A DNA stretch of 64,000 nucleotides from JALZUV01 sp964654855 (GTDB lineage Bacteria > Pseudomonadota > Alphaproteobacteria > Rickettsiales > JALZUV01): positions 186,001 through 250,000 of the forward strand of contig CAZZJS010000001.1 of assembly GCA_964654855.1 (NCBI GenBank), given 5' to 3'. How positions within the stretch are numbered: position 1 is the first letter of the stretch; every line of letters starts with the position of its first letter. Positions 6,683 to 15,876 of this stretch are shown piece by piece. The notes below the pieces were generated by a model. The model saw only the letters and a program-made list of their open reading frames with translations, was not told the DNA's origin and searched no databases. A program made the translations under genes and the position numbers.

Positions 6683-8242
6683 ATGACAGAAACACTCCCA
6701 CATCTTGGCTACGGTCTTGGTTTACGCTCCGAGCATTGGAGCGATATTCTGCAGACGAGTCCCAAACAAGTTGAATGGTTTGAAATTATCTCCGAAAATT
6801 TCATGACCAATTATGGCTATGCGCGTGAGGTTCTTCAGAGAATTCGCCAAGATTACCCGGTGGTGATGCATGGGGTGTCGCTCTCTATCGGCAGTAGCGA
6901 CCCAGTGAATGAAACCTATCTCACCCATCTAAAGGCCCTCGCTGAATGGTTGGAGCCAGCATGGATATCTGACCATGTTTGCTGGACGGGAAATGCTCAT
7001 GTGAATACGCATGATCTGCTACCAGTGCCTTATACTGAAGATGCGCTGAAACAGATGGTTGATAAAGTCGGGCAAGTGCAGGAATTTCTAGGGCGTCGTA
7101 TTTTGTTAGAGAATCCGTCTAATTATATGGAATTTTCTGCTAACACGCTTTCGGAATGGGAGTTTATTACTGAGCTTCTCAAGCAAGCAGATTGCATGTT
7201 ACTGCTCGATATTAATAACGTTTATGTCACTTGCTATAACCACCGGCTTGACCCGAAAGCCTATATTGATGCGATACCGGCAGAGCGTATCGGTCAAATT
7301 CATCTGGCAGGGCATGAAAACCACGGTACGCATTTGATCGATACGCATGATGCGCATGTGAATGATGAAGTGTTGGCGCTTTATGCTTATGCTATGCGTA
7401 CCAAAGGTATGAAAAGCACCATGGTAGAATGGGATTCAAACCTTCCAGACTTTGCAACTATGTTAGCGGAGTTGGATAAAGTGAAGAATTTTGCTGAGAC
7501 CGAAAACCTTCCCAATTTCGCGCAACAGCGCCCCGTATTAACCGGTGAACATAATCAGCCTTATGAGCTATTGATGGATCAATTTCAGGCTTGCGTATTA
7601 GAGCGCTCTGAGCCAAGCGATTGGGTGCGTGAGAAGGAGGGGTTCCCTGCTAAAGCACAAATGAATGTCTACCAACTTGCCTACCGCAAACGCTTATTCG
7701 ATACGATTGTGCAAGACTTTCCACAAACTCGTGAAGAGATGGGGGAGGAGGCGTTTAATATCCTCGTCAGAACTTATATTGAACACCACCCTTCACAATT
7801 TTATGCTTTAGAGCCTTATATCCGCAACTTCGTGCCGTTCTTGAAAGAGCAAGGTTCCGAATATGCTGCGACGGCGGCGTTAGAGGTCGTAACCAGCGCG
7901 CTGCAGGAATACCCGCAGCCTGAAACCCTCACCTTAGAAAAATTAGGCCAAACGCCGCCGGAGCAATTCCTAAGTTTAAATTTAAACCTAACTCCAGCAG
8001 CTAAGCTATTGCCAAACTTTGCGCTTATTTGCCAAAAACTAGAAGTGTTTCGTCAGCCCTTAGAGGGCAATGATTACCAAGTGCTAAAGGCCATTGATGA
8101 AACCGAAACCCTCGAAGCTGCCATGCAGCAACTGTATGAAACCGATATCTGTACCGCTGAAAACGTGTTGTCAGTGGTTCAACAAGCCCTTGTTGATTTC
8201 GTACCGAGAAATTTGTTTATTTTAGCTCCTTCCGGAGAGTGA
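6683..8242 (+). CDS. BufB-BufC fusion: DUF692 multinuclear-iron oxidase plus DUF2063 partner
   Basis: One 519-residue protein carries two domains that are usually separate genes. Residues 5-275 are a DUF692/MNIO TIM barrel with the expected metal ligands: H63 (MHGVSLSIG), D97-H98, E143-N144 (ENPSNY), D176-N179 (LLLDINNVYV), H207/H211 (IHLAGH), D220/H222 and E249-D251 (VEWDSN). Residues 295-515 are a DUF2063 protein (DQFQACVLE, then YQLAYRKRLFDTIVQDFP and AFNILVRTYIEHHP). MNIO enzymes oxidise Cys residues of small precursor peptides, and the DUF2063 partner binds the substrate. The upstream bufA is the likely substrate. No frameshift or internal RBS is obvious at the junction (about 276-294). 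Confidence 0.9.
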   Translation: MTETLPHLGYGLGLRSEHWSDILQTSPKQVEWFEIISENFMTNYGYAREVLQRIRQDYPVVMHGVSLSIGSSDPVNETYLTHLKALAEWLEPAWISDHVCWTGNAHVNTHDLLPVPYTEDALKQMVDKVGQVQEFLGRRILLENPSNYMEFSANTLSEWEFITELLKQADCMLLLDINNVYVTCYNHRLDPKAYIDAIPAERIGQIHLAGHENHGTHLIDTHDAHVNDEVLALYAYAMRTKGMKSTMVEWDSNLPDFATMLAELDKVKNFAETENLPNFAQQRPVLTGEHNQPYELLMDQFQACVLERSEPSDWVREKEGFPAKAQMNVYQLAYRKRLFDTIVQDFPQTREEMGEEAFNILVRTYIEHHPSQFYALEPYIRNFVPFLKEQGSEYAATAALEVVTSALQEYPQPETLTLEKLGQTPPEQFLSLNLNLTPAAKLLPNFALICQKLEVFRQPLEGNDYQVLKAIDETETLEAAMQQLYETDICTAENVLSVVQQALVDFVPRNLFILAPSGE

Positions 8243-8292
8243 ATTCTGCCCATATCCTCAGGTTAATCTAACGAACCTCAAGAGGAATTATC

Positions 8293-8646
8293 ATGGCTGA
8301 GTCTACCCAATTTCAACCTATTATTACCAGTAATCTCACGGCAACTATTGCCGATACAGCAACCGAGTCGGGTGCGATTGACCTTTCTGGTACGACGCTT
8401 TCAGCTCTCGCTTTCCCTGCAGAATTTGATGGTGCTGCTGTAACGCTTAAAGCGGCTAGCTCTGCCGCGGGTGCATTTATTGATGTGCATGATATGGCGG
8501 GTGCACAAGTGAGTATCACTGCAAGTGCATCACGTATGACAGTGATTGAACCTGCGAAAGTAGCAGGCTTACGCTTCATCAAACTTGTGGCGGATACGGC
8601 GCAGGATGGTGCGACTGATATTACGCTTATGACGCGTCCTGTATAA
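8293..8646 (+). CDS. Phage-structural-like hypothetical protein
   Basis: A 117-residue, Ala/Thr-rich, beta-strand-rich protein without signal peptide. Its pattern of short beta repeats (ITASASRMTVIEPAKVAGLRFIKLVADT) resembles small head or tail decoration proteins of phages and GTAs, but I recognise no family. SD AAGAGGAATT lies just before the ATG. It is followed after ten bases by a LamG-like gene and then a terminator, so the two form one small operon. A phage origin is an inference. Confidence 0.6.
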   Translation: MAESTQFQPIITSNLTATIADTATESGAIDLSGTTLSALAFPAEFDGAAVTLKAASSAAGAFIDVHDMAGAQVSITASASRMTVIEPAKVAGLRFIKLVADTAQDGATDITLMTRPV

Positions 8647-8656
8647 GGAGCGGCTC

Positions 8657-9406
8657 ATGAGCTTATTAACAACATTAGCAAGTTATGGCGGTAACGCCTT
8701 TACCCAGTTCGTTTTACGACCTTCATTGGAGGTTTATCTAGATGCGATTGATTCGCCTATCACCAAAGATGCTAGCGATAATGTCAGCCAGTGGAATGAT
8801 TTATCTGGTAAGGGCAATCATGCGCTACAAGTAGGAAGTAATCCAATGCCCGTTTATCAGGCGGATAAGGACGGCTATCCCGCGATTTACAGTAATGGTG
8901 ATACGGGGCGTAAACTTGATTTTACACACGGTATTACCAATGATGACCCCTTCACGGTAATGGCTCTTTTTTTGGGTGATGACACAGCGGCGGATCCTTC
9001 GACAGGATCCTCTCTAAATGTTGTATTCGCATTTGGTGGAGCAGAAACATCTGATAAAAGTGTCGCCTTGCGTCAATTACGCTCTGATGCACAAAATTTC
9101 AGTTTTGTGGCTTACGGTAAAGGCTCCACGCTGGATGGCAGCCCTTATACAGGGTTTGAGACTTTTGCGATTACCTATGATCAGGCAGATGTGAAAGTGC
9201 ATTATGGCACCACGCTAGAAGGCGGTGGTGGTGCAGCAAGTGCCACACGTGTATTGGGCAATGGTCGTTTATTTAATGAAGACCCTGCACATTCATCTCG
9301 TACCGGTATCGGTTGGTTGCGCAGTTTTTTACTCTTTAAAGAAGTGCTTTCTGATGCAGATCGTAACGCAATCGTTATCGCACTTAAAGCCCGTTATGGG
9401 TTGTAG
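8657..9406 (+). CDS. LamG/concanavalin-like phage tail-type protein
   Basis: A 249-residue protein. Residues 25-60 hold the VSQWNDLSGKGNHALQ motif of LamG-type lectin domains, common in phage tail and surface proteins. The C-terminus ends in a LSDADRNAIVIALKARYGL pattern also typical of such domains. No signal peptide is present, which fits a virion or phage-derived protein better than a classical exported one. SD TAAGGAG precedes the ATG. A strong terminator follows at 9436. Ligand unknown. Confidence 0.65.
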   Translation: MSLLTTLASYGGNAFTQFVLRPSLEVYLDAIDSPITKDASDNVSQWNDLSGKGNHALQVGSNPMPVYQADKDGYPAIYSNGDTGRKLDFTHGITNDDPFTVMALFLGDDTAADPSTGSSLNVVFAFGGAETSDKSVALRQLRSDAQNFSFVAYGKGSTLDGSPYTGFETFAITYDQADVKVHYGTTLEGGGGAASATRVLGNGRLFNEDPAHSSRTGIGWLRSFLLFKEVLSDADRNAIVIALKARYGL

Positions 9407-9435
9407 AAATTAAAATTACCTCTCTCTCCACCTTT

Positions 9436-9469
9436 CCCTCGCAGGTTTATTCCTGTGGGGGATTTTTTT
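9436..9469 (+). terminator. Rho-independent terminator after LamG-like gene
   Basis: The ten-base-pair stem CCCTCGCAGG / CCTGTGGGGG (two wobbles) has a six-base loop. One base separates it from a run of seven T. Confidence 0.8.
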
Positions 9470-9510
9470 ATCGCTATTGCCTAAAGAGGTGACTCTCGTT
9501 AGATTGCCTC

Positions 9511-10389
9511 ATGGAAAAATTTCACGGAATTATCACGGCTCTCGTCACCCCGTTTCGTAATGGTACAGTGGATGATGATGCGCTTGAAGCGTTGGTTAAC
9601 TGGCAAATTGCAGAGGGTGTGCATGGGTTGGTGCCTTGTGGTACAACAGGTGAATCCGCAACACTTACGCATGAAGAACATATGCATGTGGTGAAGCGTA
9701 CGGTTGAAATTTCTGCCGGTCGTGTGCCAATTATCGCTGGTGCTGGTTCAAACTCAACCGATGAGGCAATTTTACTTGCTAAAGCAGCACAAGCTAGTGG
9801 CGCGCAGGCGATTTTATCGGTTGCACCTTATTACAATAAGCCTTCGCAAGACGGTATTTATGCCCATTTTGAGGCAATCCATAATGCCTGCGATTTACCG
9901 ATTATTCTTTACAATATTCCGGGGCGTAGCGTGGTTGATATGGGAGATGATTTGATCGCTCGCTTGGCGGAATTGCCGCGTATTGTTGGTGTTAAGGATG
10001 CGACGGGTGATTTGTCGCGTGTGAGCAGTTTACGTGCATTGGCGGGGAATGATTTTATCCAGCTTTCAGGCGAAGATATGACCGCAATTGGCTTTAACGC
10101 CATGGGCGGAGTTGGCTGTATTTCCGTAACTTCGAATGTCATGCCAGCGGCGCTGGCAAAAATTCAAGAACTCACACTCGCGGGCGACTCAAAAGCTGCC
10201 TTGGAATTACACGATAGTTTAGTGGCGTTACATGATGCCATGTTCTGCACGTCTTCTCCCGCCCCAGCGAAATATGCATTATCGCGTTTGGGGAAATGTT
10301 CGCCGGAAGTTCGTTTGCCTATTCTGCCTGTAGATGAAGTGGCGAAAGCGCAGATTGATGCTGCACTTGCTGGCTTAAATCTGATTTAG
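9511..10389 (+). CDS. dapA: 4-hydroxy-tetrahydrodipicolinate synthase
   Basis: DapA condenses pyruvate with aspartate semialdehyde, the first committed step to lysine and meso-diaminopimelate for peptidoglycan. The 292-residue TIM barrel has the GTTGE motif at 44-48, the catalytic Tyr134 (YNIPGR) and the Schiff-base Lys162 (VGVKDATGD). Length is normal and the gene looks intact. smpB starts 12 bases downstream, an arrangement common in alphaproteobacteria. Confidence 0.96.
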   Translation: MEKFHGIITALVTPFRNGTVDDDALEALVNWQIAEGVHGLVPCGTTGESATLTHEEHMHVVKRTVEISAGRVPIIAGAGSNSTDEAILLAKAAQASGAQAILSVAPYYNKPSQDGIYAHFEAIHNACDLPIILYNIPGRSVVDMGDDLIARLAELPRIVGVKDATGDLSRVSSLRALAGNDFIQLSGEDMTAIGFNAMGGVGCISVTSNVMPAALAKIQELTLAGDSKAALELHDSLVALHDAMFCTSSPAPAKYALSRLGKCSPEVRLPILPVDEVAKAQIDAALAGLNLI

Positions 10390-10401
10390 GCCAATACAAT
10401 C

Positions 10402-10893
10402 ATGGCTTCCAAAAAGAGTAGTAAGAATACCTTAATCTCGCATGGCGTTGTCGCGAACAATAAACGTGCACGCTATGATTATGAGATTCTCGACGAGGTG
10501 GAAGCGGGTTTGATTTTAACCGGTACAGAGGTGAAATCCATGCGCAACGGCAAGGCGCAAATTAATGAAGCCTATGTGGGTGAAAAAGATGGTGGCCTCT
10601 GGCTGCTTGGTGGAGCCATCGCCCCTTATGCTGGGGGGAATCGTCAAAATCACGAAGAAAAACGTCCGCGTAAATGCCTGCTACATAAGAAGCAAGAAAA
10701 GAAATTGATGGGTGAGATTGCCAAAAAAGGTATTACTCTGATTCCGTTAAAGCTTTACTTTAACAATCGTGGATTAGCAAAACTTCTCATAGGTTTAGGT
10801 AAAGGTAAGAAAGAATTTGAGAAACGTGATACCATCAAAAAGCGCGATTGGGATAAACAAAAAGCCCGCGTGATGAAGGACTATAATAACTAA
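10402..10893 (+). CDS. smpB: SsrA-binding protein SmpB
   Basis: SmpB binds tmRNA and brings it to stalled ribosomes for trans-translation. The 163 residues include the N-terminal NKRARYDYEILDEVEAG, the GTEVKSMR core, the LLHKKQEKKLMG and KLYFNNRGLAKL segments, and the basic C-terminal tail with KKRDWDKQ. The tmRNA gene itself is not in the window. It is co-oriented with dapA and its end overlaps the convergent acetyltransferase gene by four bases. Confidence 0.96.
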   Translation: MASKKSSKNTLISHGVVANNKRARYDYEILDEVEAGLILTGTEVKSMRNGKAQINEAYVGEKDGGLWLLGGAIAPYAGGNRQNHEEKRPRKCLLHKKQEKKLMGEIAKKGITLIPLKLYFNNRGLAKLLIGLGKGKKEFEKRDTIKKRDWDKQKARVMKDYNN

Positions 10894-11393
10894 CGTTCCA
10901 ACCCATAAATAAATTCGTGATCGGCGTGGCTGCCGACCATATATTTATACTCGCCTTTTTTGTTAAAACCGTAGCGGTCATAGAATCGCTGGGCACCTTC
11001 ATTTTCGGAAAAGACGCTTAGGTAAATGGCTTTTTTATCGGCCATGTCATCCATCATATGTTGCATCAGCTTATGCCCAATTTTCTGACCGCGATAAGTG
11101 CTATCCACATAAAGGCGGTGAATCTCGCCATTCGGTGTAATGGGCGTTTCTACGGGTAACCCAAGATCACCCCATTTGGCATAACCGATGAGTTTTTCTT
11201 CATCTAATACGAGCAAGAACTTACAAGTGTTTAACGCTGCATGGTGGAACTCTTCGGAGTAAGCTTCTTCTAAATGCTGGTCTAAATCTTCCTGTTTGTA
11301 GAGGTGTCCAAATTTTTCAACCATGGTGCGGATAGAAAATTCACGAAGGTTCGGGATATCGGCTTTAGTCGCGGGGCGATAAGTAAGGTTCAT
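10890..11393 (-). CDS. GNAT family N-acetyltransferase
   Basis: A 167-residue acetyltransferase with the GNAT fold. The acetyl-CoA binding loop is YRGQKIGHKLMQHM near residues 99-112, preceded by the beta4 strand IHRLYVDSTYRG. The motif-B region FSENEGAQRFYDRYGFNKKGEY follows. Substrate is not predictable. It is followed on the plus-strand side by smpB (convergent) and preceded by tadA one base away on the same strand, so tadA and this gene are probably co-transcribed. Confidence 0.85.
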   Translation of the reverse strand: MNLTYRPATKADIPNLREFSIRTMVEKFGHLYKQEDLDQHLEEAYSEEFHHAALNTCKFLLVLDEEKLIGYAKWGDLGLPVETPITPNGEIHRLYVDSTYRGQKIGHKLMQHMMDDMADKKAIYLSVFSENEGAQRFYDRYGFNKKGEYKYMVGSHADHEFIYGLER

Positions 11394-11394
11394 G

Positions 11395-11832
11395 CTACCG
11401 TTTATCGGCGAAAAAATCTTTCAATACAAGCGCGCAATCAGATTCCATGACACCGCCAATGACCTCAGGTGCATGGTGGCAGGTAGGTTGCTGATAAAAC
11501 CGTCCACCATGTTCGACCCCACCGCCCTTTGGATCATAAGCTCCAAAATAAAGCCGTCTGATACGAGCAAAGCTAATAAGGCCTGCACACATAGCACAAG
11601 GTTCTAACGTGACGTAAAGATCGCAATCGGGTAGGCGAGTGGATTTCAAAAACTTGCACGCAGCGCGTATAGCAAGTAGCTCGGCATGAGCCGAAGGGTC
11701 GTTATCGGTTTCGGTGAGATTATGGGCTTTGGCGATAACGTTGCCATTCTGTACAATAACAGCACCCACAGGAACTTCGCCGGAGCTAGCGGCTTTTTGC
11801 GCAAGGTCTAATGCTTGCTGCATAAATTCCAT
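11395..11832 (-). CDS. tadA: tRNA-specific adenosine deaminase TadA
   Basis: TadA converts A34 to inosine in the tRNA-Arg(ACG) anticodon. The 145 residues carry the zinc-binding deaminase signature: HAE near residue 49 (PSAHAELLAIR) and PCAMCAGLI near 77-85, plus the tRNA-recognition segment GAYDPKGGGVEHGG. Length is normal. It lies between sspB upstream and a GNAT gene downstream on the same strand with gaps of only a few bases. Confidence 0.9.
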   Translation of the reverse strand: MEFMQQALDLAQKAASSGEVPVGAVIVQNGNVIAKAHNLTETDNDPSAHAELLAIRAACKFLKSTRLPDCDLYVTLEPCAMCAGLISFARIRRLYFGAYDPKGGGVEHGGRFYQQPTCHHAPEVIGGVMESDCALVLKDFFADKR

Positions 11833-11834
11833 GA

Positions 11835-12353
11835 TTATTTGCGGAATGTATCGATGCTGATGACTTCAGCCACCGGACGCTTATCTTTGCTTTTCTTGCT
11901 GGTGCTTGCATCATTGACAGGGTCACCATCGACTAAAGGCAGCTCATCTTCTTCTTCGTCAAAGTCGTAATCATCATCGACAAGATGGAATTGTAGGCCG
12001 AACTTGATAGACGGGTCTGCAAAGGCGGTCATCGCGGCGAAAGGTACTACAAGTTGCTCAGGGCGTTTATTGAAGCTGAGCGTGATAGAGAATTGCTCAT
12101 CCGTTACGACAAGATCCCAGAATTGATGTTGTAATACGATGGTCATTTCATGCGGATATTTTTTCTTCAGCGTTGAAGAGAGTTCAGCGCCTTCAAAATT
12201 TGTATCGAATGTAATGAAGAAATGATGTTCGCCCGGTAACTCGCCTTCTGCTTCAACTTGACGCAATGCTTGCTTAACCACGCTACGCATGGCGTCGTCA
12301 ATCATTGTGGGGTAGTCGATTAAGATGTCGTCTTCCATATCCATGTCATTCAT
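11835..12353 (-). CDS. sspB: Alphaproteobacterial SspB, ClpXP adaptor
   Basis: SspB tethers ssrA-tagged proteins to ClpX. The 172-residue protein has the SspB-alpha substrate-binding domain at about residues 10-130 (HFFITFDTNFEG, MTIVLQHQFWDL, FNKRPEQLVVPFAAMTAF). An acidic disordered linker follows, and a ClpX-binding tail ends in AEVISIDTFRK, like the tail of Caulobacter SspB. With smpB nearby, the window holds two parts of the ssrA quality-control route. Confidence 0.92.
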   Translation of the reverse strand: MNDMDMEDDILIDYPTMIDDAMRSVVKQALRQVEAEGELPGEHHFFITFDTNFEGAELSSTLKKKYPHEMTIVLQHQFWDLVVTDEQFSITLSFNKRPEQLVVPFAAMTAFADPSIKFGLQFHLVDDDYDFDEEEDELPLVDGDPVNDASTSKKSKDKRPVAEVISIDTFRK

Positions 12354-12490
12354 ATCCGTTTCCGCAATTCTCTCAGGCTATTATTGTCTCAATGTAGTAC
12401 GCGGGAAGCCTTTTACCAGTGTTTAACAGATGATAAAGCGAAAAACTTAACAAAAGCGTAAGATGCGTGGCTTATTTGTGAAAAAATGCG

Positions 12491-13417
12491 TTAACCGCGT
12501 TGGAGTGGGTTATTAGGACCTTTTTGTTGCTCTTTAGCAATAGCGGTATGGGTTGCTGTAAGTTTTCCCAAGTCTTCTTTGAAAGATTTGACCCCTGCTT
12601 GGCAGTTAGTGTTGAACATTGCCTTTTCTTCCTCCATAGCGATTCTGAAAGAATCAAAGCCTGCATTTAATTCTTGGTCTAGATTCTTAGCCGCTGCTAT
12701 CTCAAAATCAGCGAATTGTCCTTTCAGTGAATCGGTAAACTTGACCAGTTTATCGACTTCTTTAGGTTCTGCTTTTGAGTTTAACTCTAAGAAATTTTTT
12801 AATTCTTCAATTTTTTGATTACCAAAGTTTTGTAAACTTTCTTCAAAATTGTTTTTAGAACCTTTCAATTCTTTCGAGAACATAGCCTGACGATCTTTAA
12901 TCGTATTTTTCGTAGTTTCGTAGAGGTAATCGAGTCGACTATTGTGTATTTCATAAAGCTTGCCCGCTGCACTTCTCCATAAGCGTCTGTCTTTATATTT
13001 CAGCTTGTTGCTTTCTAGGCTAATGAACATTCCATATTCGTGTTTTAGGTCTGTGAGTGAAGTTTTAGCATTGCCAAAAGTGTTCTTAGTAATCGCGGTA
13101 ATCTGTACATTATCTTGCTGTAGGTGTTTTTTGTTTTTGGTAATAATTCCTTCTTCTATTTCCTTAGTCGCGTCGTGTTTCCAATGGGTAAAAAATTCAG
13201 TGAAATAGTTAAGGTTTTGTTCATCAGAAGAGCCTTTGAGGCGATACTTCCTATCAAGCTTTGTCTTCGCATCCGAAAACTTTGCAACGAATGACTCTAT
13301 ATTCTTTTTACCTAAATCGTTGATGATATCGAGAATACTATCGATATCTTCATGTCCGCCTTTGATCTCTTCTCCAAGAAAATCGATATAGAGTTTAATT
13401 TGTTCTTCCGTTGGCAT
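12491..13417 (-). CDS. Helical, coiled-coil-rich protein of unknown function
   Basis: I do not recognise this 308-residue protein. It is Lys/Glu/Asn rich, lacks signal peptide and membrane segments, and appears almost wholly alpha-helical, with long charged stretches at about 100-200 and 205-290. A -10-like TATAAT lies just upstream of the start on the minus strand. It is divergent from ettA. Composition resembles other unassigned genes in this window (15203, 25633), which may be lineage-specific proteins. Confidence 0.7.
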   Translation of the reverse strand: MPTEEQIKLYIDFLGEEIKGGHEDIDSILDIINDLGKKNIESFVAKFSDAKTKLDRKYRLKGSSDEQNLNYFTEFFTHWKHDATKEIEEGIITKNKKHLQQDNVQITAITKNTFGNAKTSLTDLKHEYGMFISLESNKLKYKDRRLWRSAAGKLYEIHNSRLDYLYETTKNTIKDRQAMFSKELKGSKNNFEESLQNFGNQKIEELKNFLELNSKAEPKEVDKLVKFTDSLKGQFADFEIAAAKNLDQELNAGFDSFRIAMEEEKAMFNTNCQAGVKSFKEDLGKLTATHTAIAKEQQKGPNNPLQRG

Positions 13418-13530
13418 GCTCTCATTATAAACAAAAACTGTTAAGAATTTATGTCAACTCTTCAACTGAGGCTTGCATAAATCCACTAAAAACACTAGCT
13501 TACGCGCCTAAAACAAGCAAGAGAGCGACT

Positions 13531-15189
13531 ATGGGCGAAAAATTTATCTATCACATGCATGACCTTAAGAAAACTTACACTGGTGGTAAGGAGGTGCTTA
13601 AGGGTATCCATCTGAGCTTTTACCCCGGTGCAAAGATTGGTCTTTTAGGTCCTAACGGTGCAGGTAAATCGACGCTTTTGAAGATTATGGCCGGTGTTGA
13701 TACGGAATTTGTCGGCGACGCTTGGGCAGCTGAAGGCACAAAAATCGGCTATTTAGAGCAAGAGCCACATCTGGATGAGTCCAAAACCGTGATGGAAAAT
13801 ATCCTGATGGGCTTGGCAGAAAAGAAAGCGCTCGTTGACCGTTATAACGAAATCATGATGGATTATAATGATGATGTCGCCGATGAAGCGGCTGAGTTAC
13901 AAGATAAAATCGATGCTGCTAACGCATGGGATTTAGAACGTGAAGCTGAAGTGGCGATGGATGCACTCCGCACCCCGCTCGGTGATGCCGATGTGACGAA
14001 GCTTTCCGGTGGTGAGAAGCGTCGTGTCGCGCTGTGTAAGCTCTTACTCGAAAAGCCAGATATGTTGCTGCTTGATGAGCCAACCAACCATTTAGATGCG
14101 GAATCTGTCGCATGGCTTGAGCATTTTTTAACTGATTATGCTGGTACTGTCGTGATGATTACCCACGATCGTTACTTCCTCGATAATGTCACTGGATGGA
14201 TTCTGGAACTCGATCGCGGGCAGGGCATCCCTTACGAGGGTAATTATTCCACCTATTTGGAGCAGAAAGCTAAACGTGTTGCGCAAGAAGAGCGTGAAGA
14301 AGGCAATAAACAAAAGAAAATTGAAGAAGAATTGGAGTGGGTGCGTTCTTCGCCAAAAGCGCGCCAAACCAAATCAAAAGCGCGTCTTAAAAGCTTTGAT
14401 GAATTGGTGCGTAATGCCGCTGAGAAGCGCAGTGGTAATGCACAAATCATCATTCCAGCAGCGGAGCGTTTAGGCCAAAATGTCATCAACGCGCAAAGCA
14501 TTCAAAAAGCCTTTGGTGATCGTTTGCTCATTGATGACCTTAGCTTCGATATACCTCCGGGGGCTATTGTCGGGGTGATTGGGCCAAACGGTGCCGGTAA
14601 AACGACGCTGTTTAAAATGATTACTGAACAAGAAAAACCCGATGCAGGGAAGATCACCATTGGTGAATCCGTACAGCTTGGCTATATCGACCAATCCCGC
14701 GATTCCCTCGATGATAATAAGACCGTATGGGAAGAAATTTCTGGCGGAACGGATATGATTTATCTCGGTAAAACCGAAATGAAATCCCGTGCATATTGTT
14801 CTGCCTTTAACTTTAAAGGTTCGGATCAACAGAAGAAAGTGGGGCAGATTTCTGGTGGTGAACGTAACCGCGTGCATCTCGCTAAAATGCTGAAAGCTGG
14901 CAATAACGTCATCATGCTCGATGAGCCGACCAATGATTTGGATGTAGAAACGCTACGTGCACTTGAGGATGCTTTGCTGGAATTTGCAGGTTGCGCGATT
15001 GTTATTTCGCATGATCGCTGGTTCCTAGACCGCATTGCCACGCATATGCTTGCCTTTGAAGGCGATAGCCATGTGGAATGGTTTGAAGGTAACTTCGCCG
15101 ATTACGAAGCTGATTATGAGCGCCGCCACGGCCACAAATTCGAACCACGTGCGATTAAATTCAAGCCATTAGCACGCAAGGCGGGGTAG
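13531..15189 (+). CDS. ettA: Energy-dependent translational throttle protein EttA (ABC-F)
   Basis: EttA is an ABC-F ATPase that binds the ribosomal E site and gates elongation by energy state. Two ATPase domains are seen, each with Walker A GPNGAGKST/T and LSGGEKRR or ISGGERNR signatures, and Walker B LLLDEPTNHLD and IMLDEPTNDLD. They are joined by the linker rich in Arg/Lys (VRSSPKARQTKSKARL). The start at 13531 (MGEKFIYHMHDL) fits EttA homologues; a longer reading frame upstream would overlap the divergent gene and has no conserved residues. Length is then 552, as expected. Confidence 0.95.
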   Translation: MGEKFIYHMHDLKKTYTGGKEVLKGIHLSFYPGAKIGLLGPNGAGKSTLLKIMAGVDTEFVGDAWAAEGTKIGYLEQEPHLDESKTVMENILMGLAEKKALVDRYNEIMMDYNDDVADEAAELQDKIDAANAWDLEREAEVAMDALRTPLGDADVTKLSGGEKRRVALCKLLLEKPDMLLLDEPTNHLDAESVAWLEHFLTDYAGTVVMITHDRYFLDNVTGWILELDRGQGIPYEGNYSTYLEQKAKRVAQEEREEGNKQKKIEEELEWVRSSPKARQTKSKARLKSFDELVRNAAEKRSGNAQIIIPAAERLGQNVINAQSIQKAFGDRLLIDDLSFDIPPGAIVGVIGPNGAGKTTLFKMITEQEKPDAGKITIGESVQLGYIDQSRDSLDDNKTVWEEISGGTDMIYLGKTEMKSRAYCSAFNFKGSDQQKKVGQISGGERNRVHLAKMLKAGNNVIMLDEPTNDLDVETLRALEDALLEFAGCAIVISHDRWFLDRIATHMLAFEGDSHVEWFEGNFADYEADYERRHGHKFEPRAIKFKPLARKAG

Positions 15190-15202
15190 GGGCTCTATTT
15201 AT

Positions 15203-15778
15203 TTAGGCAAGGTAAGGGCTTGGGTTCGGAAGTTCCCTTTTGATATCTCGTGCAACGGCACTTACTCGAAAACCAGAAAAATTATCTGTCACTTTATCTA
15301 TTAATTCTTGAAGCTGCGAGTGTGGGATATCTCGTGGTTCGCCATTTTTTAAAGCCCATAAGTCTTTTTTCAATAAAATACATTCTTCTTTTAAAGGACC
15401 TTTTACTAGGCGTTCCATTTCTTGAAGTGATTCAGCAAAGCTAGCAGCACTGTTGCTGGTAACATAGGTGCTGTCGCTTTTCCAATTTCCTGTTTCATTC
15501 GCTAAGGCGGTATGATTTAGGTTATTATACTTTTCTAATACCTTCTCAGGTAAAATATTGATGACTAAGCGAGGTTCAGCTCCATCACCTGAACGGTTGA
15601 TATTTGATTTGATGCCTGCACTTTGAAGTATTCTTCGTGCGTCAGCAATATCTTTGCTATTTCCTTTAATTTCACCTCCATAGAATGTGCTTAAAGGACC
15701 TTGGTTTGGGAAGGTCTCCATGCTTGTGAGAACTTCTTCAAGTGTCGAAAATTTAACATAATCGTAATTGCTACTCAT
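15203..15778 (-). CDS. Hypothetical protein
   Basis: A 191-residue protein that I cannot assign. It has no signal peptide or membrane helix. Residues 1-85 look like a mixed alpha/beta fold (YDYVKFSTLEEVLTSMETF, LVINILPEKVLEKY); residues 105-175 look helical (FAESLQEMERLVKGPLKEEC). It lies convergent to ettA, followed upstream on the same strand by the HEAGH protein after about 100 bases. Codon use and composition are similar to neighbouring unassigned genes. Confidence 0.65.
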   Translation of the reverse strand: MSSNYDYVKFSTLEEVLTSMETFPNQGPLSTFYGGEIKGNSKDIADARRILQSAGIKSNINRSGDGAEPRLVINILPEKVLEKYNNLNHTALANETGNWKSDSTYVTSNSAASFAESLQEMERLVKGPLKEECILLKKDLWALKNGEPRDIPHSQLQELIDKVTDNFSGFRVSAVARDIKRELPNPSPYLA

Positions 15779-15876
15779 AGATGCAGTATAACTTGAAAAA
15801 GTTTAATATTTGTTAATTTGAAATATTTGTGTAAGCGAGTTCTACAAACTCAACTACAATGTGTTTGGTTTTAGCG

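Noticed and set aside
13411..13530. A longer N-terminus for EttA starting at 13411.
   Set aside because: It overlaps the start of the divergent gene, lacks conserved residues, and homologues begin at the MGEKFIYHM-like position.
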